A DNA stretch of 64,000 bases from Liopterus haemorrhoidalis (taxonomy: Eukaryota; Arthropoda; Insecta; Coleoptera; Dytiscidae), in NCBI GenBank assembly GCA_963971575.1, contig OZ020620.1, forward strand, positions 34,239,992-34,303,991, given 5' to 3'. The notes under the pieces are model-generated. The model made no database searches. It saw only the letters and a list, made by a program, of their open reading frames with translations, and was not told where the DNA came from. This document shows positions 23,601 through 33,900 of the stretch, one piece after another. The stretch's first letter is position 1, and every line of letters starts with the position of its first letter. The translations under genes were made by a program, and so were the position numbers.

Positions 23601-24034
23601 AGGGAACGAAGATACCCTACGCCTGTGAAACAAGTAGTATCTACAACGCAGCAACAACTTTATGCCAGTTCAGGATACAGTGTATCGTCTTCACTCCTAG
23701 CACCGTTGGATTAAATCAATGTAATGGCCACAATGGCCTTCTTGTTAGACATCCTTCAAACGCAACTCTATACGTTCAATGTGCTAACCCTCCAACAATA
23801 AACACTCCAACACTGTTCCAATGTATGGAAAACTTCCAGTTCCAACCGTTGAAAGCTAGTTGCGATTTTGTTTGTCCTGGACCAGGATTATTTGCTGATC
23901 CAGCAGATGAAAAGATGTATTACCAATGTATCCAGAATGGTTCCACATATGTTGCCGGTCATCATCCTTGCCCAGCTGGAACCACTTTCAATAAGGAACA
24001 AAAGAAATGTTTACTCCCTCCCTCCCAAAATTAA
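17038..24034 (+). CDS. Gene B1: secreted protein with four CBM14-like domains
   Basis: Exons 17038-17064 (MKHIILITL), 18248-18561 and 23584-24034; 792 nt, 263 aa. The signal peptide continues in exon 2 (FFAAVGAISPS). Exon 2 carries VCTAGQVKCSDDCSSIINCP and ends RDGFYPELADCTK in phase 2. Exon 3 begins YYYCQKGTKIPYACETSS and continues in one open frame through LLVRHPSNATLYVQCANPP, MYYQCIQNGSTYVAGHHPCP and KCLLPPSQN. Intron positions and phases equal those of A and C. Function by family: extracellular chitin binding. Intron 2 (about 5 kb) is loaded with transposons, including a LINE fragment ending about 50 bp before exon 3. A poly(A) signal AATAAA lies at 24045-24050. The frames at 23529 and 23868 are out of register with the exon. 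Confidence 0.9.
17353..17957. repeat. Intron-1 repeat with TCTG/TCCG array (B1)
   Basis: The right end TGGCGGTCGG is intact; the left end is degenerate (GCCCAACATATATAAGG). The microsatellite at about 17468-17695 is almost pure GTCTGTCC octamers. All open frames here read T-D-R/V-C-L-S repeats and are not genes. Confidence 0.8.
18562..19459. other. B1 intron 2, left part: no gene seen
   Basis: Shared with unit 2 (39110-40007). Contains moderately unique DNA at 18700-19260 and no open frame with recognisable motifs. Confidence 0.4.
19460..19641. mobile_element. TA-target MITE (CTGTCTC family), short form
   Basis: Inverted ends of the CTGTCTCAATTTGTAATACG family about 180 bp apart. It is the uninterrupted relative of 11326-12430, in reverse orientation. 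In unit 2 the same copy is split by a 129-bp MITE. Confidence 0.75.
19822..19951. mobile_element. 130-bp MITE (AGGTGTGTTCGTTTGTGTTG ends), unit 1 site
   Basis: Ends are inverted complements (GCAACACAAACGAACAAACCT on the right). Unit 2 lacks it here (empty near 40494) but has a copy at 40158-40286. Confidence 0.8.
20044..21496. mobile_element. Non-autonomous hAT, 1.45 kb, unit 1 only
   Basis: Ends CAGTGGCGTAGCG and CGCTACGCCACTG; 8-bp target duplication CATCAAAC at 20036-20043 and 21497-21504; empty site near 42225 in unit 2. No transposase frame. It contains the foldback element 20261-21018. Confidence 0.92.
20261..21018. mobile_element. Foldback TTAA element (piggyBac-like MITE)
   Basis: Flanked by TTAA on both sides with terminal G/C runs. 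The arms 20261-20565 and 20710-21018 are near-perfect inverted complements (for example GTATGGTCAGAGCAGCACAT against its complement), separated by about 145 bp. TTAA plus GGG/CCC ends suggest a piggyBac-type origin. Confidence 0.85.
21668..21965. mobile_element. TAAGCTG-family MITE, unit 1 only
   Basis: Starts TAAGCTGTTCACTTTTGTAA and ends TTACAAAAGTGAACCGGCTT, with TA on both sides. The empty site is at about 42389-42394 in unit 2. It interrupts the region that in unit 2 bears the 141-aa frame. Confidence 0.88.
22600..23530 (-). mobile_element. LINE reverse-transcriptase fragment in B1 intron 2
   Basis: On the minus strand: FADDTILFVK (the catalytic YADD-type box) near 23480-23520, then KIKNWLDNNLLSVNIEQTKF, KYLGITIDQHLMWDHHIHKV and LLTYGLIGWDGASKVHINKI. 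This is the palm and thumb of a Jockey/RTE-like reverse transcriptase. A frameshift near 23300 and 5' truncation make it dead. Shared with unit 2 (43330-44250). Confidence 0.85.
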
Positions 24035-24237
24035 AATATGGATAAATAAAAATAAATTATTGGCGTATTGTCAAAATCAATAAAATCTAATTGATATTTT
24101 TTAGGAGAGCGATTTTTTTTTTTCTTATTCAAGTAATCAGTGGGATTCTGAAAGCTGGCGTTAAGTTACGTGTATGTTAAATAACTCTCACCATAGTTAC
24201 GATCAATTGTCAAATCGGTATTCTCAAATCTCAGAGT

Positions 24238-25383
24238 CAGGGCCGGCCCGATGGGTGAGGCGGCGAGGCGATCGCCTCAGGCGCCGGATTTATCAAGGCG
24301 CCAAAAAGAATCTTTTTTAGTGAGCCAAAAAAGTCGTGATTATCAAATTTGCCAAAAAATATTTTATTATTTCTGGTAGTGCTGTATTTGGACGGCACTT
24401 GTTTCAACCAAAATCAAGTGTAAGAAAGGTTTCAATGTTATTTATGGCCCACATCTGTTATGGATTTAAGTGACCTGAACCAGAGGAATTCGTGAAGATC
24501 CCTATTTACTCATCTTAAACATTTACCCGCCAAATTTTCTAAAAATCTAATCATTTGAACTTTCTATTTTTATGGCAGAATAATTATTTGTACAGATGGT
24601 GACTAAATGCAACATGCAATATTGCAGGGGTTATAAAAAATCACTTATAATTTTACTTTGAAAGTGTAAAGAGTTTGATGAAAAAATTATATACTTACCT
24701 AACTATTTTTATTTCCTATTTTTAATTTTTAATTTTAATTTTATAAGTAATTCATTTTTTTTTTGTTGTGCTTTATGTGATTGTGTGAATTTTTAACTTT
24801 AAGGTAAGTTTTTATTTCGTTACCTATTACCAGTACACTTTATATATTTATAGAAAAATCATTCAAAAATATTTTTTTAAGTAAATTTTTAATAATAACG
24901 GCTATACTGTACTAAAGTCGATACGTCACTTGGCTGTGATATTTAGAGATAAGGATTTGTTCATGATTGGAAATGGTACTCATAAAGAACCGTTTAATAT
25001 TAGGGAATGTTAGTCCAATGTTAGTAATTGGAACAATGCAGAACAATGGAGGTCATCATTTGACTGATGTTATTTTTGCGTCGTAATGCTCCTCTTTTTT
25101 TTATAATTTCCATTCTTCTTCTTTTACCTAAATAAAAGCTCGTTTGGAAAATATTGTGTGTATTTATTAAATTATACCCGTTTAAAAACCGTCAGGTTTA
25201 ACTGACGGACCCTGTATAATAATATAGGATTGATGAAAAAAGGTAGAGGTTTTTACGAGACAAGATAGTGGCTTGAGGGGAGATGGGTCAGAAAATGGTT
25301 GTAAAAAAAAGGGGGGGGAGAAAATCAAAAGGCGTAATTTTTCTATCTTGCCTCAGGCGCCAAAAATGATCGGCCCGGCCCTG
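24238..25383. mobile_element. Non-autonomous hAT (CAGGGCCGGCCCGAT ends), unit 1
   Basis: Ends CAGGGCCGGCCCGAT and ATCGGCCCGGCCCTG are perfect inverted complements. The 8-bp duplication CTCAGAGT lies at 24230-24237 and 25384-25391. It is 1146 bp without transposase; the same length copy is at 44959-46104. Confidence 0.92.
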
Positions 25384-25641
25384 CTCAGAGTGACCTGTCC
25401 ACTGTTAATTCACGCCAACATTGATACGTTCTGGAAATCTTTGTACATGTTTTACATTCATCCAATCAAATAAGAGTATTTCCTGACAATTGAAATAATT
25501 CAATCTGTCAATTTATTATTTTATTTACAATACAGTTATTCCTTTTATGATTATTATAGAAAATATAAAAATAAATTTTATTTATATAATATATAACTGT
25601 ATTAATTTATATAATTGCTCTCATATATTTATGCTCTATTG

Positions 25642-27638
25642 CAGTGGTGTTCAACAGAAGACCTATAGTGTCAGGCCCAAAAATAACTTTTTTTTTTTTT
25701 ATTGTTTATTGCCGGTTAAACAAATTACATTTGTTATTCACAGCTGTGATCTACTTACAAAAAAAATAACAGTTATTATTTACAGGTTAACATAACTACC
25801 CTAGATTTACATTATTGTCTATTTATATATATACATTCATATATTTTAAATTTTTGCTTACACTAATTATGCTAATCACTATTTTCATCCGACACGTAAA
25901 TGTCTTGGGGTAATCGTCTTTTGAGTCTGTTATGAATACCTTTTTTTCCTATGTTGTAAATAGCTGCACTTTCACAATTGTTTATGTTTCTTATGAATTT
26001 TTGGGTAACTTTTTTAATAAAATTGTTTATGTTCGGCACTAATAATTCGTTGTGAATCTGTTCGTTTCGGATAAACCAGGGAGCGTTGATGGCAATTCTA
26101 AGAACTTTATTTTGGAAGGTTTGGATTTTTTTTAAGTTGGTTGGCGACGTGTTTCCCCATACTTCACATGCGTACATCAAAAGAGGTCTAAGAAGGGATT
26201 TGTACAGCAATGTGGCGCATTTAACTTTGAGTTTTGATTTTTTATTAATTAAGGGAAATAATTGCTGTAACCTCGCGTAAGCTAATTGAAGTTTTTTGTT
26301 TATGTGTTGGCTCCAGGTTAGACGAGTATCGAGGTGGATTCCTAAATATTTAACCGTCTCATTTTTTGGATTCCATTCGAGTGGTTTGTTAGTAACTATT
26401 ATTTTCTGTGGATTTCTCACTCTTCTGAGGCTAAATATCTTTGTTTCGCATTTTCCAGTATTTAACAGAATGTTCCAAGTGTTGAGCCATTTAGATACTG
26501 TGTCTGTAGCTATCTGAAGATGTTCGATTGCTATTTCTAGTTCAGAATGCTGTGTTAATAGGGAAAAAAAAAATAACTTTTAAACAGCCTACACTAAATT
26601 TTTGCCTCCCCAATTTAATATTTTGAATTTCTGCCCCTCGCCATCACCAAGTGATATTCGGAATTTTACCCCCCGCCCCCAGGTGATCTTTTGAATTTCT
26701 ACACTCGATTCTCAGGTGATTTGTTTTTAAGTTTTGCCATCTCTCCCGTTTCTACCGGGTGATTTTTTTCGTGTACTTCTGTTCTCCCTTAAAGTAATTT
26801 TTATAATTTTTGTGCCCCCTTGCCTCAACTTATTTTCTGAATTTTTACCTCTCTCATCCTAAAGTGATTTTTGTTGTACTTCTGCTCTCCCTTAAAGTGA
26901 TTTTTAGAATGTTTGTCCCACATGCCCCCAGCTTATTTTCTAAATTTTTACTTCCTCCGCCCACAAGTAATTTTTTTTGTACCTCTGCCCACATTTCAAG
27001 TGATTTTTAGTAAAGGCTGCTCCCCGCCACCTGTTAGGTATTCTAAAAGTCGAAAAAATTACTAATAATTTGATAGCTTTATAACTCAAAGATGGATATT
27101 CTTTTTCTAGTGATTTCAAAAATTGAGACATCGATTGCATATTATGTGTGGACACCAGAGTGACATCACAAGACAACTCGATCAGCTTTTCTTTTTCACG
27201 AGGATCAAATACACATGACATATCTTTATAGAATGGATTATTAATCCAGACGTTACCTTTACGAGGATCCTCATTTTCAGGGATATAATTATAAAAATAT
27301 TCAGCTAATGCTCTTAAATGGTGACTTCGTTGAATATGAGTTTCTGGTTGCAGCAATCGACAATTCTTCCAAAAGTGGAAACATTTCTATATCTTCCTCT
27401 TATAAGCGACTATGCCAAAGATCTAGCTTCTTCAAAAGTATGAAAAATAGCCGCGAGAGGCGTTGTATTGGGGCTAGTAAATATTAAATAAATCATGGTT
27501 CGGATAAAAGTTATCTTCTGCTTCGACTAAAAAAATGTGCTATATACTCGTGAATAGAAGTGTGCATCTACATGATTCGGTCAAAATATTTCGCGGACCG
27601 GCAGGAATTTTCTGCGGATCACGGGTTGAAGAACACTG
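25642..27638 (-). mobile_element. hAT element with ZBED5/FAM200-like transposase remnant, unit 1
   Basis: Ends CAGTGGTGTTCAACAGAAG and GGGTTGAAGAACACTG resemble those at 1320-2264. The minus frame 26940-27356 includes RALAEYFYNYIPENEDPRKG, NVWINNPFYKDM and FLKSLEKEYPSLSYKAIKLL, a C-terminal hAT transposase segment. At 26600-27010 a degenerate tandem repeat (about 45-60 bp, AAGTGATTTTT and CCCCC) lies inside. A LINE is inserted at 25693-26564. Confidence 0.75.
25693..26564 (-). mobile_element. 5'-truncated Jockey-like LINE, unit 1 only
   Basis: The minus strand is open from about 26560 through 25872. It reads LTQHSELEIAIEHLQIATDT, VSKWLNTWNILLNTGKCETK, VKYLGIHLDTRLTWSQHINK and LLMYACEVWGNTSPTNLKKI, then ends in a poly(A) tail (T run at 25690-25700). 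The target duplication AAAAATAACTTTT flanks it; the empty site is at about 46402 in unit 2. This is a recent insertion after the duplication. Confidence 0.9.
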
Positions 27639-28092
27639 TTTTATTCCATTCTCACTTCGTCGTTGTTTATTTCTGACTCCAAATTCGGATCTGACCCAGC
27701 TAAAATATGATCTTCCATTGTACCGTCCTCCGTTTCGAGTTCCTCATTAATATTTGAAAAATTTACATTAATGCTTTTCGTTTCGCCATATCAATGTCGA
27801 TGACGTACCTTCAACTCGTAATTAACCACTGAATGAATATGTTTATCTGTCGCGTTCTTATCTTTTCATAATTCGGTAATCCCCCGGTGTTTTTGCGTTA
27901 CACAGTGTTGATCCGTCGTTATAAAATATAATTGGACCCAAATTTCAAGCCATTTTTACTCGTAATATCCGAAGCCGTTATAAGCGATAAGTCGCACTTA
28001 TAAAAAGATATGTTTCTGGCCGGGACTTTGAAATTTCGTCGCAAAAACGGATATGTCGTTATATCAGAAGTCGTTATAAATGATATTCCTTG
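27639..28092. other. Intergenic B1-C1: no gene seen
   Basis: Shared with unit 2. At 27900-28080 short direct repeats (GTCGTTATA, AGCCGTTATAAG) suggest an old repeat without clear ends. Confidence 0.4.
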
Positions 28093-28268
28093 CAGTGGCG
28101 GATTAAGCCTTCGCCGGGCCCAAGACATTTTTGATTTACGGGCCCTCAACCTAAAGGCGTTCAAAGGGGAAGGGGAAAGAGGAAAGGGAAAGGGGAAGGG
28201 TTCGTTGGGCCCTTGAAAATTACGCCCAAGACAATTGTCTTTTTTGTCTTTGCGAAAGTCCGCCACTG
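28093..28268. mobile_element. 176-bp hAT MITE, unit 1
   Basis: Ends CAGTGGCGGA and TCCGCCACTG; 8-bp duplications ATTCCTTG (28085-28092) and ATTCTTTG (28269-28276). The small open frames here are not genes. Same copy in unit 2 at 49022-49197. Confidence 0.88.
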
Positions 28269-28539
28269 ATTCTTTGTATTTACCATTCACTGCAAAAAAT
28301 TATTTCAAATAACTGAACATTGTTCTTATTCTTTTAATTAATCTAATCTTTTATAATAATAATCTAATGTTAATTTTTACTGATTTAAGATTTAATCTGA
28401 ATCAAAATAAACCAATTGAGATATGGAAATGAAAGAAAAATTAATAAAAATCTAGATAAGATTATGATCTAAAAAATTAAATTTTTAAAATAATTTTCTA
28501 TATATATAGATAACTTTTGTGTAAAATTATAGTTTCAAC

Positions 28540-28572
28540 ATGAAATACTTAAATATATTAGCTGTATTCTTT
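28540..28572 (+). pseudogene. C1: orphan first exon of gene C
   Basis: Codes MKYLNILAVFF followed by an intact donor (GTAAGTAT), identical to exon 1 of C2 at 49469. AGATAAG and other GATA motifs and AT-rich promoter DNA precede it. The duplication junction about 420 bp downstream removed its exons 2 and 3. The next phase-compatible acceptor on this strand is exon 2 of A2 (31654), so it may serve as first exon of a chimeric gene rather than being dead. Confidence 0.85.
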
Positions 28573-28937
28573 GTAAGTATACTGATTTTTATAGGGTTTC
28601 GTGGGTACAACCAAAAAATCCTAAAAATATTTTTTAAATCTTTACTTTGACGAAATTTTTGCCAATATTATGTAAAAAATATGTTTGCCCCCCCTTATTT
28701 CTTAGATAAGCTGATCTAAAAATAAATATATATATATATATATACATTAATGCTTCTTGCTATAATCCAAAATAGAATTTTTTTATTAGATTATTTTTAC
28801 GATAGTTAAAATTTATATTGTAATAAAATAATTTTTTTATATTTAATTTGGACAGTGGTGGATCTAGCTTTTGAAATTTGAAGGGACTCACCAGGATTTT
28901 TAGAGAAGGCACAGTTGTTTTTATCTTGAAGCGTAGA

Positions 28938-28992
28938 TTTTTTTTTTTTAATTTAACGGCCTTTGCTTCTGTGGCAATTAGCCAAGACAATT
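28938..28992 (-). other. Truncated SINE tail at the duplication junction
   Basis: The sequence from the poly-T through GCAATTAGCCAAGACAATT is the reverse tail of the SINE seen whole at 49879-50026. It stops abruptly and continues as CTGTCTG repeat plus CGGTAAAAATTGTAGCC, which belongs to the repeat at 3533. This is the breakpoint join. Confidence 0.88.
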
Positions 28993-29990
28993 GTCCTGTC
29001 TGTCTGTCTGTCTGTCTGTTCGGTAAAAATTGTAGCCAAACGGCTAAACCTAGAGAGTTGAAATTTGGCATGCATACAACTCTTTAACCCTCACATAGGA
29101 AAAATACTAAAACATCTAAAAAACATATCCCCCTAAAAATATAAACAAATATGTGCTCATCGAAAAAAAAATATTTTTTTATACTTCTGAGTAGGGTATC
29201 AAATGAAAGACGTGGATTAACGATCAAATTTTTATTTTTGCAAAATAAATCATTTTTAAGCGATTTTTGCCAAAATTGTGCAAAAAAATTTTTGTCCCAC
29301 ACCCAGATGGTTTAAACTAAAAATCTGAAAAAATTCTAAGTAATGTACATTGGTGTGAAACGGAATAGTACAACAGGAATTTTTGATCAGATTACGTTTT
29401 TGGAAATAAACGCATTTTTTGTGATTTTTGGCTAATAATGTACACAAGTTATAGCTTTGTAACACGCTACACTGGAACGTGTATGCTGGTGTAGTGGTTT
29501 TGACGCTGGCTTTTCACCCAATTAACTCGATCCGAAAGGGATCGAACCCTGCGAGAAGAGACAATATTATTATTTGTTTTTTTTTTTAATTTTTATATTG
29601 TTTAAATTATTTTTTCAAATTCTAGTTATATTTTGGCAAATGTTGCATTTAATTTTTAAAAGCGTAAATTTAATAACCAGTGGAAATTGTTTAAATTATA
29701 ATTTAATTCTGTTTCAATGTACACGAAATCAGAGGGGCGGAACTTATAACAACCAATGGAAGCCATAGGCGCAATTTTAAAAATTCTTAATGAACCTTGC
29801 TATATATAAAAAAAAATACTGCACATATTTAGAAACCTAAATAATGGTATTAGGCGTTCGAATTAAAATTAACAAAAAAAATAATTTAATATTAAATTTG
29901 TTTTGGCATTCCAAATAATCATCATTCACTTACTAAATACCTGCAAATCCCTGAAATGTGTGAAAATTCACACTTCACATCAATTTTTTG
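28993..29990 (+). repeat. Interspersed repeat with tRNA-like module, copy b (truncated)
   Basis: Unit-2 copy of 3533-4580, lacking about 45 bp of its start because the junction cuts at the TCTG tract. The tRNA-like module lies at about 29483-29555. Confidence 0.75.
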
Positions 29991-30668
29991 TTATTCTATA
30001 TTATGGCAATTTCAACGTATGTGCCTTTGTATACACGCGCGTGCTTTAGACTTCCCACCCCTAGATGGAAGACAGGCGTGTCAAATGAAACAAATTGTAT
30101 TTCTTCTCTATTTCTAGCTTTGTCTGTGAACAAATGATATGGCTCTATTCAAAAATGGAAATTTTATTGCTATAGTTCTCTCGCATTGAACAATATGCTT
30201 TAAACAACCGTTATCTGTCAACTAAAGTCTCTTTTACTACACCTATCATATACCGATGACAATTTACTGTTTTAAACGTAATAGTTTTTGAATTATAAAG
30301 TTTGAGGGTGCATAACATCTGAGGTTTATAGTGATGTATGAATTATCTTAGAATAATAAATTAGAGCATTTCACGTAGAATCATAATATATCTAACCCTA
30401 TACATCAAAGGGCAATAATATTGTAGTTATCACAGGGTACACAGAACTCCGGAATCCAGATATGTTGAGAGTTGTGAAATTTTTCAACAGATGGCGGTAC
30501 TGGAAGACTATTCATCTCCACTGGCCAACGGTAGTTAAAATTACTATACCTACCGTTTTATATATTTAACTTTATAGTCGTTATGTTCCACTTTTTTTGA
30601 ATTAATGTAGTGAAATACCGTAGCAAAGGTACACCCATTAATATTCTAATAAATGTATTAAAACTTAC
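29991..30668. other. Unit 2 counterpart of E intron 1: no gene seen
   Basis: Near-identical to 4581-5263. Nothing recognisable. Confidence 0.5.
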
Positions 30669-30692
30669 CAAAATCAATAAAAAATACAACAT
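30669..30692 (-). pseudogene. Orphan first exon of gene E
   Basis: Same 24 nt (MLYFLLIL, donor GTAAGT) as 5264-5287. No matching exon 2 exists in unit 2 because the breakpoint lies in intron 1. In principle it could act as a distant alternative first exon for E, whose exon 2 is 28 kb downstream on the same strand. Confidence 0.7.
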
Positions 30693-30956
30693 TATTATTT
30701 TACGACACACACTATTCAAAACTGTTTAAAATTTGATAAATTATAAAGATAATAATTATCAAATTGAACTGATTTTATAAATAGTTTTTATCAATTTTGA
30801 AACCTTGAGAATTTTCCAGAAATTTGATTTTCAAGTTTGATAAAATGTAAAAATTACAGTCATGACTGACTTGTTAACAAGGTGATTTTTTGATAATAAA
30901 AAAAAGTATAAAAGGCAGCTGATTCTTTTAAATTATAAAAGAATCTTCACGATAAA

Positions 30957-30980
30957 ATGAAGCTCTTACTAGCGATTTTT
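30957..30980 (+). pseudogene. A2 native first exon, donor site lost
   Basis: Codes MKLLLAIF as in A1, but the G of the GT donor is missing (ATTTTTTAAGT against ATTTTTGTAAGT). Without splicing the frame meets TAA immediately. The TATA box at 30907-30915 is retained. The deletion could be a sequencing error in a T run. Confidence 0.85.
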
Positions 30981-33900
30981 TAAGTAGATTATCAAATTTT
31001 CCATATTTTTACCGACCGCCAACATATATATGGGAGGTATTGTGATCATACCGATTTTGACATTTCGAGATTTCGATGGATCTCCACGAATTGAGGTCCC
31101 TACATAACGTTTTGACTATTTTTAGCATGATGTCTGTCGGTCTGTCGGTCTGTCGGTCTGTCGGTCTGTCGGTCTGTCGGTCTGTCGGTCTGTCGGTCTG
31201 TCGGTCTGTCGGTCTGTCGGTCTGTCGGTCTGTCGGTCTGTCGGTCTGTCGGTCTGTCGGTCTGTCGGTCTGTCGGTCTGTCGGTCTGTCGGTCTGTCGG
31301 TCTGTCTCTCCGTATGTCTGTCTATCTGTCTGTCCGTCCGTCCGTCCGTCTGTCTGTCCGTTCGTCCGTCCGTCTCTCTGTAACTAATAAATTTTATTTG
31401 AGATATTTTTTGATAAAATGAAACATTTTTCAAGAATTTTTGAATTTTTTTATTTTTTTTTGATACTTTTTCTAAGTCTCTATTTTTTCATACTTATATG
31501 TAACGTTTCCATGGTCATGATAAATAATATCTCTGTTAGAAAATATTGAGCCTAGTTATTTCTACTCTGCTGCTAGAATGTATTTTATACAAGTACTTTG
31601 TGATGGCGGTCGGTCCTGTGGTGGCCATAGCTGATTTTTTATATCTGTTTTAGGTTAGTGCGGTAATAGGTGTGTCAACTCATAGGCAAATTCCTCGTTT
31701 TCTGGAAATATTACCTAAAGACGATACGAAATGTGTTGTTAACACCAGAAAGTGCAGTGACGACTGCTCTGGAATAATCTTATGTCCTTCTACCGATAAG
31801 CCGGTCAAAGTCCGCTGCAGTGACCAGTCATCAGGAGCATTACCGTACTGCAATACGGAAACATTCAAATGCGACTCAGTTCAAAAGTGTCAACTGCCCA
31901 CTGACGACACCTGCAATTTTCCAGATGCTTTCTATCCAGATCTACTTGATTGCACCAAGTAAATATCACACAGTTAGAGCTGCAAATATTAGAAATAAAG
32001 TATAAGAAAAAGTATTTTTTAAGTAAAAGATCCAATTAATGTCTGGTACTTGAAATATTTTATTTCAAATACTTCAAAAAAAAAAAATGCTTTTGGTATT
32101 TGGATTTTTAAATACTTTCTCCGTGCTAGTTGTATTTGTTATTTGTTGTGTGAAAATGTCGGTATTTGAAGTATTTCAAATGTTTCCTTATATTTAAAAT
32201 ATTGCTCTAGTATTTCAAATATTTCCTTAGTACATATTTCAAATATTTCGTAGTATTTTTCAAATATTTTCCTAGTACATATTTAAAATATTTCCTAGTA
32301 TTTCAAACATTTCCCTAGTATTTAAAATATTTCTTTATTATTTCAAATATTTCCTAATATTTCAAATATATCCTAGTATTTCAAATAATTCCCTATCATT
32401 TCAAATAATTCCCTATTATTTCAAATATTTCTCTACTAGGTATAGCAAATATTTCCCTATTATTTCAAATATATCCTAGTATTTCAAATAATTCCCTATT
32501 ACTTCAAATATTTTTCTAGCATTTCAAATATGTCTCTATTATTTCAAATATATCCTAGTATTTCAAATAATTCCCTATTACTTCAAATATTTTTCTAGTA
32601 TTTCAAATATGTCTCTATTATTTCAAATATATCCTAGTATCTCAAATAATTCCCTATTATTTCAAATATTTCTCTAGTATTTCAAATATTTCCCTATTAT
32701 TTCAAATATATCCTAGTATTTCAAATAATTCCCTATTACTTCAAATATTTTTCTAGCATTTCAAATATGTCTCTATTATTTCAAATATATCCTAGTATTT
32801 CAAATAATTCCCTATTACTTCAAATATTTTTCTAGTATTTCAAATATGTCTCTATTATTTCAAATATATCCTAGTATCTCATATAATTCCCTATTATTTC
32901 AAATATTTCTCTAGTATTTCAAATATTTCCCTATTATTTCAAATATATCCTAGTATTTCAAATAATTCCCTATTACTTCAAATATTTTTCTAGTATTTAA
33001 AATATATCCTAGTATTTCAAATAATTTCCTATTATTTCAAATATATCCTAGTATTTCAAATAATTCCCTATTATTTCAAATATTTCTCTAGTATTTCAAA
33101 TATTTCCCTATTATTTCAAATATATCCTAGTATTTCAAATAATTCCCTATTACTTCAAGTATTTTTCTAGTATTTCAAATATATCCTAGTATTTCAAATA
33201 TTTTCCTATTATTTCAAATATATCCCTAGTATTTCAAATAATTTCCTATTATTTCAAATATATCCTAGTATGTCAAATAATTCCCTATTATTTCAAATAT
33301 TTCTCTAGTATTTCAAATATTTCCCTATTATTTCAAATATATACTAGTATTTCAAATAATTCCCTATTTTTTCAAATATATCCCTAGTAATTCAAATAAT
33401 TTCCTATTATTTCAAATATATCCTTGTATTTCAAATAATTCCCTATTATTTCAAATATTTCCGTATTATTTCAAATATATCCTCGTATTTCAAATAATTC
33501 CCTATTATTTCAAATATATCCCTAGTAATTCAAATAATTTCCTATTATTTGAAATATATCCTTGTATTTCAAATAATTCTCTATTATTTCAAATATTTTC
33601 TTAATATTTAAAATATTTCCTAGTATTTCAAATATTTCCTAGTATTTAAAATATTTCTCTATTATTTCAAATATTTCCTTATATTTCAAATATATCCTAG
33701 TATTTCAAATAATTCCCTATTATTTCAAATATTTCCCTAGTATTTAAAATATTTCTCTATTATTTCAAATATTTTCTAATATTTCAAATAATTCTCAAAC
33801 CCGTATACCCTTCCCCTCTTGATAAGCGCTGTACTCGTGTAAACATTGCATATTATTTTATGTCAAATCCCAATACCTCTAAAATTTGATGGACAATTCT

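Larger units (their letters stand above)
3577..28992 (+). other. Tandem segmental duplication, unit 1
   Basis: About 25.4 kb repeated in direct orientation as 28993-49929, with nearly identical sequence in all shared parts. It holds E exon 1, A1, B1 and C exon 1. Unit-1-only insertions are 9310-13345, 20044-21496, 21668-21965 and about 25693-26564. It retains about 1.65 kb (roughly 14890-16533) that unit 2 lacks. Confidence 0.92.

Noticed and set aside
23529..23714. 61-aa frame beginning before B1 exon 3 (and 44251-44436)
   Set aside because: It crosses the intron acceptor and is out of frame with the cysteine-domain reading, which continues open to 24034.
28010..28216. 68-aa frame (and copy 48939-49145)
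   Set aside because: It spans the end of a 176-bp hAT MITE with exact target duplication; no protein similarity.
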